From: Pyrenochaeta sp. MPI-SDFR-AT-0127
Taxonomy: Eukaryota > Ascomycota > Dothideomycetes > Pleosporales > Cucurbitariaceae
Length of the DNA: 64,000 nucleotides
Direction of reading: 5' to 3'
Assembly: GCA_020747015.1 (NCBI GenBank)
Contig: JAGTJM010000053.1
Span: forward strand, 124,001-188,000
The translations under genes were made by a program, and so were the position numbers. The notes beneath the pieces are model-generated. The model searched no databases. It saw only the letters and a list, made by a program, of their open reading frames with translations, and was not told the DNA's origin. Below, piece after piece: positions 46,261 through 56,668 of the stretch. How positions within the stretch are numbered: position 1 is the stretch's first letter; every line of letters starts with the position of its first letter.

Positions 46261-47020
46261 CTGCAATACCAGATGACAGACTGCCCGAATGGTGGAGTGT
46301 TTGCAGTTTGTGGAAACTATCGTGGTTGTTGTATAGTCGAGGCATCAGGAAGTCGGCTGCCCACCAGGGATGGAACACAGTCAAGATTGTGCCACTTCCG
46401 ATCAAAATACCAAGTTCAACTGGTCAACCCCTACAAAAGCTGCTACATCGATAGGATCGCAGACTCTATGGATCATCAGCTCTACGACCCCAACACCTTT
46501 GTCACGGGCTTCTCAATCATCGCTCATGGCATCCAAGAGTGAGCTTAACACTTCACCAACTGCCGAGCCTACGAGGCAGATAGAAACAACAGAGTCGTCT
46601 CAATTCGTATCTGATGGCCATGGACAGCGTCATGGTCGGACTCATGCGCCTGTGGGAGCAATCGTATGAGCTGTAGGAGGCACAGTTCTACTTCTTATTT
46701 TGGCAGGTACACTTTTTTTCTATCGAAAGCAAAGGAGAGGCAGCAATATATACCACACATCATCATATCTTTCTCCTTATGATGGAATGGACATGTCGGA
46801 GACGCTCTTTGGTGAGATCATAATGATGATAACTCGTTGGTATAAGATGGCCCTTGCTAATCGTATCCCAGGCAACACATTCGCACACTGTGTAGAAATT
46901 AAAGATAGAGTATGCATACCAGAGTCGAATGATAGTCAAAGGCATGCTCAGCAGCTCGACAGTCGTGAGATTAGGCGATGCGATGATCTCCGTCACGAGC
47001 GGTTTGGTTCACTCTGCTGA
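46261..47020 (+). pseudogene. Decayed single-pass, Ser/Thr-rich membrane protein gene
   Basis: Three pieces on one strand look like a single protein. First is a Cys-rich start in one frame (CPNGGVFAVCGNYRGCC, from about 46273). A +1 shifted frame then gives VGCPPGMEHSQDC and a Ser/Thr-rich stretch. After an in-frame TGA at 46667-46669, a transmembrane helix (AVGGTVLLLILAGTLFF) and a basic stop-transfer YRKQRRG follow in the same frame. This order (Cys motif with GCC and GCP, mucin-like stalk, GAIV-start TM, basic juxtamembrane) is common in fungal wall-sensor-like proteins of Pezizomycotina. Both a frameshift near 46345-46360 and a nonsense codon disrupt it. GGA to TGA would explain the stop. 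The true start and end are not fixed. Confidence 0.55.
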
Positions 47021-47648
47021 GCTTCCAGCGGATTCAACCTTGCAATCAGGTCTATTAGCGCAAAGTCATGCATAACATCAACGTTGATTAGGTGCCATTT
47101 GTGGATTTCCTTCATTTGAGACTGATCGAAAGTAAGTCTTGAGGATACTGGACATCGGGGGAATACTAGTGATGAGTGATGGATGATGAAGTGTATCTAG
47201 GTGTATACTGGTGCATATGTAAGAATAATGTCTCCACATGTAATCCAACAGCTCAAAACAGTGTTTTGTCTTCTTCGCACACAGTGTTTATCGTACTTCA
47301 GACGAAGGCGTCAAGTTCGCCATGATCAAAAGCGAAGTGCGATATAATGGCCACGTGGTCAAGCCAGCTGGGAACACCCTACCAACCTACAAGACTTGCA
47401 TCGTCACCCCTGCTTGAAGCCAGACTCTACCTGTCAGATCCTGCGCGGCGGTGTACGAAGCAACTCATCGACTCACCCATCTATACGCTTCTCGGCCTGG
47501 ACTTGCTCATCCCTGCGAATACAGCCACTAGCCCCGCTGACGTCATCTTTGGGCAGCTACGATCTCTTACCTTTCTGTCGCCCAGACAGGACTTAATACG
47601 CTTTTGTTGCCACTAAAACTCAACCTCACGTCGCCTATCTTAGGAGCC
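47021..47648 (+). other. Intergenic region upstream of the LanC-like gene
   Basis: About 630 bp. The 47347-47616 frame overlaps the expected leader of the next gene and shows no motif. Confidence 0.3.
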
Positions 47649-48812
47649 ATGTCTGAAGAAACTGCACCGTCCGCGGAAACTGCAGCGCAATCAGCGCCCA
47701 AGTCGATACCCCGCTATTTTCGGAACGACGCGCCACTGGGACACCGAGATCCTCATAAGCAACTGCTAGCGTCCTTGGATCGACTCATTACAGAATTCCC
47801 GCCGCATCATATCCCACCAGGTGGTGGTCTTTACTATGGCCCTATCTCTGTCGCATTCCTCTTTTATGCGCTCCATAAGATATATCCAGACCTGACTTTG
47901 GATGGCTACCCGTTGAACACCTGGTCAGCGGCATATATAGAACAAGCGCAAGCCAATATCAAGGACTTCCCAGCCCCTACTACCAGCAAATGCGGCGTTT
48001 CAAACGACATCATGTCTCTTCTTGCGCTGTACGCCGTGACGGCAAAGGACCCTGATACCGTGAAAGAGCTCTGCGATCACGCTGCCGTCATGCTCGAGCC
48101 CGAGACCACAAATAACTGGATGTACGGGCGCGCTGGTTACTTGTACCTCCTGCGACTAGTCCGTGGCGCCTTCACCGACAAGGCGACAATAGAGCTTATC
48201 GAGGATACAGCCGATGAGGTGATTGACAATATCATGGCCACTACCCGCCCGTGGAAATGGCGTGGCAAGGCATACGTGGGCGCAACTTACGGCGCCATTG
48301 GCATCATTACGCAAATCGTCCTCACTGATAGTTTGTGGGCGCCCAAATTGGAGGCTGAACTGGGAGCTCTCCTCAGTTACCAGTACGAGAGTGGCAATTT
48401 CCCATCGTCACTGCCGCCGGGACGTGACAGGCTTGTGCAATTCTGTCACGGCGCACCAGGCGTTGTTGCTTCCCTTGTTTCGATCCGACAATATTTTCCA
48501 GCTCTGCATGAGCGTATTGATAGGGTGGTTGAAAAGGCCAGGGAGAGTATATGGGAGAGAGGTCTATTGACCAAGGAGCCCTGCCTGTGCCACGGCATCA
48601 CAGGGAACGCTCTTGCCCTGGAAGGTAAACAGTTTGAACACTTTATGACCTACACGACAGGTCACGAGATCAAGTCGATGGGTAAGGACGGTATGCTTGA
48701 AAAATCGGAGGATCCGTCAGCACTCTGGTGCGGCGAAGCTGGACGTGCGTGGGCATGGGCTGTCGCCGACAAGCAATTGGAGAAGAGGTTCCTCGGGTAC
48801 AACGACATCTAA
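47649..48812 (+). CDS. LanC-like protein (LANCL family)
   Basis: Single exon, 387 residues from the ATG in a strong context (GAGCCATGT). The LanC alpha/alpha barrel signatures are visible: GLYYGPISVAFLFY, YGRAGYLYLLRL, GATYGAIGII, QFCHGAPGVV and CLCHGITGNAL. Zinc ligands Cys266, Cys314 and His315 are all present, as in LanC and mammalian LANCL1. No lanthipeptide dehydratase or precursor lies nearby, so it is not part of a lantibiotic locus. Eukaryotic LANCL proteins bind glutathione and add it to dehydroamino acids in damaged proteins, a plausible role here. Cytosolic, no signal peptide. Codon use and the lack of introns do not by themselves prove transfer. Confidence 0.88.
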   Translation: MSEETAPSAETAAQSAPKSIPRYFRNDAPLGHRDPHKQLLASLDRLITEFPPHHIPPGGGLYYGPISVAFLFYALHKIYPDLTLDGYPLNTWSAAYIEQAQANIKDFPAPTTSKCGVSNDIMSLLALYAVTAKDPDTVKELCDHAAVMLEPETTNNWMYGRAGYLYLLRLVRGAFTDKATIELIEDTADEVIDNIMATTRPWKWRGKAYVGATYGAIGIITQIVLTDSLWAPKLEAELGALLSYQYESGNFPSSLPPGRDRLVQFCHGAPGVVASLVSIRQYFPALHERIDRVVEKARESIWERGLLTKEPCLCHGITGNALALEGKQFEHFMTYTTGHEIKSMGKDGMLEKSEDPSALWCGEAGRAWAWAVADKQLEKRFLGYNDI

Positions 48813-50290
48813 AGCGATAAGGGATCATGGCAATAGACATCAGTATGGCATATCATGAGCTGTACGATGATATGACCGAAACGATTCACGACTTGATAAG
48901 CCGGTACTCACATCCAAGTTTGGCTCACGTTTCACAAGCACACAAGGCTGTCGACAACGGCTAGCTGCGGCTGCGAGTGACCTCTCTTAGCACTGTTTTA
49001 CCATTATTTGCTACACACAGAATAAACTCTTACGGTCTGCTACAACGTGTCACATTTTTCTTCTTGATTTGCTGTTTGTTTCGAAGTATTTTTCCCGTGC
49101 GAGGTCAAACTAGACAAGATCTCTAGTTTTTCGTCACCTTCTTTTGCCACGACGAAGTGTGTTGGGCACCTTATCAATGCTAACACGGTAAAGTTCTTTC
49201 TCATTGCAAGGCTAAGTGTTTGATCAAGTATTCCTTCTTAAACGTGTAGCGGTAGCGATAAATCAACGCTCGATCCACGTTCCCACGCGCTGTGCAACAA
49301 CACTTGCAGGAACACGGTGCTGCAACTCGTCACAATATTGTTTTACTGGGCTCCAGCAGTACACAGAGGACGCGAATTAGCCAAAAGAAAGCACCCTAGT
49401 CCCCTCAATGCGCGTGTCACCGCCCAAGCGTGCGCAACCTCCAATGCACTTTCAGCACAAGTACGCACTGTTACACGCGACGAATTTTCGCGGAAGTTTC
49501 GGAACTCGCGCAATTTTTCTCCATCCTATCATCCCAGTACTTGCTTCGGAAGGAGGGACAGAGCTGAAATAGAGAAAGCACGTATTTTTTACGCCAGCCT
49601 TGTTCTTCGTTCGTATTTCCTCAGCCAAAGCTTCGCCGTGTTAATTAAGGATTTTTGTAGAAGAATGATGCTTCGTTAGTATATTCATAGGTAATATCTA
49701 CGCCTCAATCTATGCTGAAAGTGCCTCATATGCCTTTTGAGCTGCTCGATACTTGAACGTTAATGCTCGCAGGCTTATACGACACCTCGCTCGCTACCTG
49801 TTACTCGATACTCGAAACGATAACATTTACGGTCGTTCTCGTGGTCTCACTATTCATTAGCCTTTGTGAAGTTCGCCAATTCGTAAATAAGGTATGTAAA
49901 TCGTCTTTTGAATGATCCTATTTTGACTCGTTTCCGTGTCAACTTCTCGCTACCAATTTTTCCTTTCTACGGACGGGCGCCAAATCTTCAATCAGCCAGT
50001 ATCAGCCACATAATCACGTCAAATGCGCGAAGCGAACCTGCGACCAATCCTAGTGCCAATAATTCCGAAGAGTCGCTAGTTCTTGTCGTCGCCACGAAAC
50101 TGCGAATAATGCACAGCCAGTATCGTTTTGAAGTCTTCGCCACTTAGCATGCGCTGATTTCATTGAGGACTCTACCAAAGGCCTCAACCCCACCCACTTG
50201 TACATTTGCAATATTCCATTACATATATGCCTTGTTCCGTCTGACAATACTGCTGCAGTAGCAAAGGTTTTCGCCACCAATTCCTCTTCA
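48813..50290. other. 1.5-kb intergenic region
   Basis: No convincing gene. T-rich and pyrimidine-rich stretches occur around 49040-49160. The 120-codon frame at 49317-49679 has no motif. The last few hundred bases should contain the tyrosinase promoter. Confidence 0.35.
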
Positions 50291-52408
50291 ATGCCTACTC
50301 CATGGATCACTCGATCCGCTTTGCTGCTTCTAGTCACTGCAGTCGCCTCATGCATACCCACGGGCCCTGGCAAGCCATTGCAGAAGCGGCAATTCAACGC
50401 AGGTGTGGTCTCCGGAGTGAGCTCGAGAGATGGCAATGGTAGATCATTCCCGAAATTCTGAGATCAACGATGGTGATCTGACTCATTCTAGGAAATCCCT
50501 TCTTACGTCTTGATGTCTGGGATCTAAAAGACAATCATCCAGACCAATGGAATCTATACGTGCTTGCTCTAGAATCTCTACAATCTACGGACCAAAGCGA
50601 CCCGCTCTCTTACTACGGGCTTGCGAGTAAGCTCAATCAACTTCCTCATTGAACTGCCACTAATCTAGTATCGTGAGGTATCCATGGCAGGCCGTATAAA
50701 ACCTGGGGCGATTCACCAGGTCTTCCTGACAAGATAGGCACCTCGGGCTATTGTCCTCACACCAACCAGCTCTTCCTCGGCTGGCACCGTCCATATCTTG
50801 CTCTATATGAAGTACAATCGACCTCCCGAGCCACAGATGCAACAGCTAACATAAATAGGAAGTATTGCATAAGAAAATGCAGGACATTGCCAGGAGTGCG
50901 TCCTCAGACCAGGCTGATCGGTGGGCAGCAGCAGCAGACGCATTCCGCATTCCATACTGGGATTGGGGCCAAGGAGAAAAAGGAGGCCCAGTCCCAGGAT
51001 TCTTCATGACACCCACGATCAAGGTGACGAAGCCAGATGGCTCCGAAGCCACAATAGCAAACCCGCTGCATTCTTACCGCTTCCATGAATTGGTTCCCGG
51101 AGACTTTGACGACAAGGTGTGTATGCTTCATACTTTGAAAGACAGGGTGTTGATACTTGCAGTGGGCTTCCATGAACTCCACCATCCGATGGCCACTCAA
51201 CAGCGAACCGGATGCGCCATCTCGGCAAGAAATGTTTGCGAGCTCCTACGAAAGCCAAAAGCGTAATCTTTTCAACGAGGTTAGTCGCATCTTTGGATTG
51301 TCTACTTTTGGAAAATTTGCAACCCGCATCGAGGAGCCGCATGGCTGGATACATGGGGTTGTTGGTGGAGGATGGGATGCCGCTACAGGAGGTAAGGGCC
51401 ATTTCTGGCCACTGCAGTATTCGGCTTTTGAGCCATTGTTCATGCTTCATCATACGTAAGTGTTATATTAATCAGGATGATATACACATTTAATTGTGGG
51501 TTTAGTAATGTCGACCGACTGTTCGCCATATATCAAGCCGCGCATCCCGACCGCCGCATGGAGTCTTCGAATATCGGCAGCAATGGAAATGTCTTTCTAG
51601 AGAATGGGCAAACCATAGATGAAAATACCCAACTCCTGCCCTTCAAGAAGAGTTCGGGCGACTTCTGGACAACAAAAGACTGCTGGGACCACACAGTTCT
51701 CGGGTACGCATACCCGGAGACGCAGCGATGGAAGTATGGCTCAGACGAAGACTATCGCGAATCAGTGGTCAAAGTAATCTCAAAGCTCTATGGCGGAAGT
51801 GAGAAGGGACAACTCTCGTCGCAACAGGTCACGGCCGATGCTCAGGCTTTGCTGACAAAGGATGGAACGTTCACAGACTGGACGATTCAGACGCAAGCTT
51901 CGCCGAGTGGTCTTCCATCGACCTTTGTAGTCCACTTCTCGCTCGTCGGAGACTTTTCGTCTGATCCCAGTATCGATGTTGGTACCTGGATGATTTTGAA
52001 CCCCACAGATCATACCCTTGAGGTCAAACATATGGCCGCCCGAGACTCTACGATAGAGCAGAAATATGAGGGTACCATCAGCTTGACTGCGCATCTTCTT
52101 GATGAAGCAGCAACCGGGAGACTGGCTAGCTTGGATGCGAAGGACGTTGTGCCGTACTTGAAGGATAAGTTGGCCTGGAAGGTCTACTCGGTATGTTAGG
52201 CAAGCACTGTGATTTGTGATTGGACTAATATCAACAGGGCGAGGGTACTTTGATCCCGCAGGCCAATCTCGCTGCCCTCACAATTGAAGTCATCAGCTCC
52301 GGAGCGCGCATGCCGGACGATGATCCGAACGCGGGGATCTATTACGATGGTCGTGTCACCGCCCATCCTGAGATCACATTGGGGAAGAGTGGCGGCGTTA
52401 CAGACTAG
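50291..52408 (+). CDS. Secreted tyrosinase (type 3 copper oxidase)
   Basis: Seven exons (50291-50438, 50492-50626, 50678-50811, 50859-51116, 51163-51455, 51506-52190, 52238-52408) encode 607 residues. A signal peptide (SALLLLVTAVASC) and a Kex2-like KR site (QKRQF, near residue 34) suggest secretion and processing. CuA ligands are H97 (IHGRPY), H122 (YCPHTN) and H131 (GWHRPYL); Cys120 two residues before H122 may form the thioether seen in fungal tyrosinases. CuB ligands are H285, H289 (PHGWIHG) and H321/H322 (LHHTNVDRLF). A long C-terminal beta-rich part after about residue 360 would shield the active site until cleavage. It oxidises phenols to o-quinones, for melanin or for phenol detoxification. 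Confidence 0.9.
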
Positions 52409-53087
52409 GACCCCAGCTCTCGCCGGACATTCTAAGTGCGGACCATTCACATCGGACTTCAAAATGCTAGAATCGGCAGCTATTACTTGATTTTATGATC
52501 AAATTTTGCGCTGAGATAATAATTACATATACTTCTTGCGATTCCCCAGCTTGAAATTGCTATCCTACCATGTGAATGTTGTCCGCAGAGATGACTGGGC
52601 AAAAAGATGGGCGATTTGCGTCAGGTCGGAGACTTCGCTGCGGAGATAAGCAGTTTCCCCACAAACTACCCCACACAAGCGCTGTGATTGGCTGGCCTCA
52701 TGGCGCTCGGTGGAAGAGTACCTCCGACATACGCCCTAACATCTGCAAACCCTCCACGCAACTGTTTTCCTTGAAACGTTTTTTTCTTTTCTTGCTCTTT
52801 TCCGACTCATCCTCGGCACAATTTCCATCTTGGGGAAAGTAACAGGTAAACGGAAAAGCATGCTATACCAACGATCTCTGCGGACTCTGAGATACCAGCA
52901 ACTTCGCTGCTATACGGCCCGCATTGTACACGATCAGAATACTCTAGTCTGGCCATTGACTCACACCTCATCGCGTATATCAATACGAAGCAATTCAAGC
53001 ACAGCTTTCCGATCTTCCCATACGTCTTCACAACATCGTCACCACCACCAGCAACCGTGCCAACGCACATTCCACACCCACCCCGCC
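52409..53087 (+). promoter_or_regulatory. Upstream region / possible targeting leader of the methyltransferase gene
   Basis: An alternative in-frame ATG at 52860 would add 76 residues to the methyltransferase. Otherwise no gene is seen between the tyrosinase stop and 52860. Confidence 0.4.
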
Positions 53088-53930
53088 ATGTCAGCGCCAG
53101 AGCAACAAAAGAAAGACTGGTCAGCGACGCAATACCTCAAATTCAACAATGAGCGCACCCGCCCCGTGTACGACCTGGTATCTCAGGTTCAGCTGCAGGT
53201 ACCTTCTTCCAGCCCACGCATCTTCGATCTAGGCTGCGGGCCGGGGAATTCGAGTGGGGTGCTGCGGTCCGCATTTCCAGATGCGCAAATCACAGGCATG
53301 GACTCATCGCCGGATATGTTGGCGAAGGCGCGAGTGAGCCAGCCAGACGTCGAGTTTGTGCAGGGCGATTTATCAACGTATGCGCCGAGCGGGGCAGATG
53401 TACTGTTTAGCAATGCGGTATTCCATTGGTTGCGCACTCCGTCGCGCATCCAGACGCTAGTGCGCCTCTTTGAGTCCCTGTCGCCCGGTGGAGTCGTGGG
53501 AATCCAAGTACCAGATAACTACACCGAAGCCTCGCACAGTTTGATGCGGACTGTTGCTTCCCTGCCCTCGCAGCCCTGGAGTTCCTCCTTTGCCTCAACG
53601 CGCGTTGGCGACTTGTCCGATGCGAATAGGCCGGATCTCGACCCTATTGAGCCCCCAAGTGCGTATTACAATGCGCTGATCCCACATGCGGCGAGTGTGA
53701 ATATCTGGCGCACAAATTATCAGCATGTGCTCAAGGATGCGGGGGCGATTGTGGAATGGGTCAAGGGGACGGGGCTGCAGCCGTATCTCAACAGGATCGA
53801 GAGTGAAGAGGCCAAGGCGGCGTTTTTGGCCGAGTATGGAAGGAGGTTGAAGCGTGCGTATCCAGAGTTGGTGGACGGCAAGCTTTTGCTTGGGTACCCG
53901 AGGTTGTTCGTTGTCGCTGTTAGGAAATAG
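53088..53930 (+). CDS. Trans-aconitate 2-methyltransferase-like SAM enzyme
   Basis: From the ATG at 53088 (CCGCCATGT context) the protein has 280 residues, the usual size for Tam. It starts MSAPEQQKKDWSATQYLKFNNERTRP, the characteristic W-x-A-x-x-Y-x-x-F entry of the family. The SAM motif I is IFDLGCGPGNSS, followed by ITGMDSSPDML and FSNAVFHWL. The end region has GPL-like LGYPRLFVVAVRK. The family methylates trans-aconitate, detoxifying an inhibitor of the TCA cycle. The same frame is open to an earlier ATG at 52860 that adds an Arg/Ser-rich, acid-poor leader (MLYQRSLRTLRYQQLRC), a typical mitochondrial presequence. The gene may therefore make two isoforms, or only the longer one of 356 residues. 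Confidence 0.85.
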   Translation: MSAPEQQKKDWSATQYLKFNNERTRPVYDLVSQVQLQVPSSSPRIFDLGCGPGNSSGVLRSAFPDAQITGMDSSPDMLAKARVSQPDVEFVQGDLSTYAPSGADVLFSNAVFHWLRTPSRIQTLVRLFESLSPGGVVGIQVPDNYTEASHSLMRTVASLPSQPWSSSFASTRVGDLSDANRPDLDPIEPPSAYYNALIPHAASVNIWRTNYQHVLKDAGAIVEWVKGTGLQPYLNRIESEEAKAAFLAEYGRRLKRAYPELVDGKLLLGYPRLFVVAVRK

Positions 53931-54199
53931 ATGTACGATCAGATGGCACATAGTACGAGCAAATTTTTCTGAAGGAAATTCTAATCATGGCTGGTCGTGC
54001 TATTTATACATGTTCTTTCTAAGATCATACTGTCTTAAGCGACTCGATCGGCAATATAGCACCCTTACCTTCGTGCCATTGCCCATATGGCGGAACCGCT
54101 GCGTTTCTCACGCCTCTTACCGATGCACGGATAAAAACGCCCCAAAAATCTTGTTGCAGTTGTACCTTCGTACGCGTAGTGCTAGGCAACATTTTTCAG

Positions 54200-55880
54200 T
54201 CAGCCTCCACCATCCTCTTTCTTCCCCATGCGATACTTGGTACAATACCAGCAGACAGCCAGATCGCAGTTAGTGCAGCAATTGACCCAGCGATCTTTGT
54301 TGCCGCATTGATGACACTCCGTGTTCCAGCCCTGGCTTCGATAGTATCGTTCAAAAGTATGTTCATGGGCTTGATTATTGCGGCGTTTCCGACGATTGCC
54401 ACGGCGTTTGCCGTTGGCATTGTTGGCAACTGGCGCTGCGTTCTGCAGTTGACCTTGTACTTGGCCTGCTTGATGTTGCATGAAGCCCCGAAATGGAACC
54501 ACACCATTGGCGATAGGCTGAGCGGCGTTGTTGGCAGCCGGTATAGGATCGATGATACTTCGTTCATCCCAGACGGGGCACTTGCACGTCCTCCAGTTAG
54601 CGACGCAAACGTAGCAAAACTCGTAACGACAGCGACAGCTTTAGAAATTAGTCAAGTTACATGTGTTCTTCTTTAGAAAAAACATACGTAATGTGGTTGC
54701 AGCCTCGCTCGAGCTCCACCATCTCCTTACACTTCGGGCACGTCTGCCAACGCTTCTGCCGAGCGACTTTCATAAGCTCTTTCACATCCTTGTCTTCAGG
54801 GCATAAACCATCGTGTTGTTTACTTTTACAAGTCGAACATGTCTTCTGGGAGCATACTGCACATGTTGCAACTCCTCCTATGATGTGTGCAGGTTTGATC
54901 CATTTCGAGCATTCAGTGCTGCTACAGTACGTACGATTCGGAGTCTCGAGCTCTTCGCGCCTCCCTACGAAACGAGAGATGAGATCTTGCGGCAAGAATG
55001 GCATGCAGCTGGATAGTGGTAATATCCTTGAGCAGCATCGCGGTGGGAAGTGAGACGGGTCCGTAACTGAAGATTCGAACAGCCGATTTAGGCAATCCCG
55101 GCAGTATGCATGTGTTTCCATGTCGCCATCGTCCTTACATGGCAATTGAAGCATGGTATGTTTCGGATGTATGTCAAGGCAAGACGAGCATATTCCGTCC
55201 TTGGCAACAATGGATATTGGTGCTTCAACTGCCCCGTCAAGTCTAGCTCGCTTTGCTCGTCCATCTTCGTCTTCATTGAGTTTTGCAGAGTCTGGGAAAG
55301 CAACACGCTTATTCGATGTGGGTAGCTGGGCTTGCAGCACTACCGACTGGTCATCTGCAATAGCCCCAGTCGCCTTGCCTGATGTCCCGTCATGCAGGAC
55401 TGTACATTTATCCAGGCTAGGTGCCAAATGCTCCTCTGTAGAGAGCTTTCGAGGTGCTGGAGGCTGCGGTGCTGACCCTATCTGACTACCCTCGAGCCTC
55501 TCGTCTGCAGGCCGCTGAATTGACGGTGCAGTGCGCTGAGGCACTGGTTTCCCGGCGAGTCTGCAGACCATATCATGGTCCTCTTGACTCTATCAGCTCT
55601 GCGCGTACAAAGAAAGTGAGTACCTACGTTCAGCTTGTTTCTCCTCATTAAGCAGCCGTCTAAAGGCCGCGCGGTTCGCATTTTCTTCTCGTAGAATGCT
55701 ATACGCAAATGCCTGACCATGGACTTCGTCCCACTTCTTCATTAACTCATCGCGTAAGATGTGGAAGGCAGCTCTCTCGCTGCTAATGGTTACATCGTCG
55801 CCCTCAGGTAACGTATTCAAGACGGCGTCGACATCGTCCAGCTGGAGCTTGAGCGCTAGTCTGGCTGTTGCTGGGTCCAT
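54200..55880 (-). CDS. RBR (RING-IBR-RING) E3 ubiquitin ligase
   Basis: Exons 55624-55880, 54688-55560 and 54200-54638 encode 522 residues. RING1 starts at CSSCLDIHPKH (near 210) with HAYCRDCLNRL. The IBR has CSSTECSKWI and CAVCSQKTCSTCKSKQHDGLC. RING2 has CPKCKEMVELERGCNHITCRCRYEFCYVC, where Cys373 in GCNH is the expected thioester cysteine by alignment with parkin and HHARI. The second intron splits RING2 and its removal restores the zinc ligands. After RING2 come a basic KRRGNRRKRR patch and a C-terminal Cys cluster (CHQCGNKDRWVNCCTNCDLAVCWYC) that looks like an additional zinc site. Such fungal RBR proteins ubiquitinate substrates in the cytosol or nucleus; the substrate is unknown. Confidence 0.87.
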
Positions 55881-56668
55881 GGTGGTAATATGATAAGACG
55901 ATAAGATTCTTCGATCTCAACGCTCTCTGCCAGTTGCATGCGGCGTGGGTGATTCGTTGAGGAAGTTGCGAACTCTATCGCTAAGCTTGTGAATGGAAAC
56001 CGCTGCCAAGATCGGGGAGGTGAAGGCAGGTGCTAGTGCCAAAACATCACAACAGTTGATCGAGAGGAGGTGAGAACGTGTATGTATGATGGGAAAAGAG
56101 CGACTTGGATTATTGCGCATGGCATAAACCTTCTCAATGGTGTCGAGGCCAATTCCAACTATTACACCAATCCGCGCACATTATCCACACAGCCAGCCAG
56201 ATTGTGGCTCCTGCAGCCAGTTTTGCCCATAATCGCCATCAACACACTCAAAGGTGACCCAAAGCTTGTCCACCCGCCATGTCCATCTTCTCTACCCGCA
56301 GCCCTCCTTCATACAAACCGCTTTTCACGGGGAACATCCACACCGCTGAAAGTAATGCCAAGATCGTAAATGGCAGATGTAGCTAACCAGAACGCCATTG
56401 CCAATGCCGTAGATGAATTCATGTGATGTGCCAGGAGCCGCCAATGATTCAGCCCGTGAAACAACATAGGCCAGGTCGCAATGGCTACAACTAATGTCGA
56501 ACCAATGCGTGCGGTGAACCTCTGCGTTCAATGAAGGGACTGGAAAGCAAATATATCAATGCAGAATGGTATAGTCGTTCGTTGAAAGCTTTTCGCTTTT
56601 GTCAGAAAAAGGAAGAAAGAATCTGACGCCTTTCACTCCATGATGATACGGAAATTAGTTTCAAGTGC
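55881..56668 (-). promoter_or_regulatory. Region between the LIM-RhoGAP stop and the RBR gene start
   Basis: About 790 bp on the minus strand upstream of the RBR gene and downstream of the RhoGAP. No gene seen. Confidence 0.35.
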
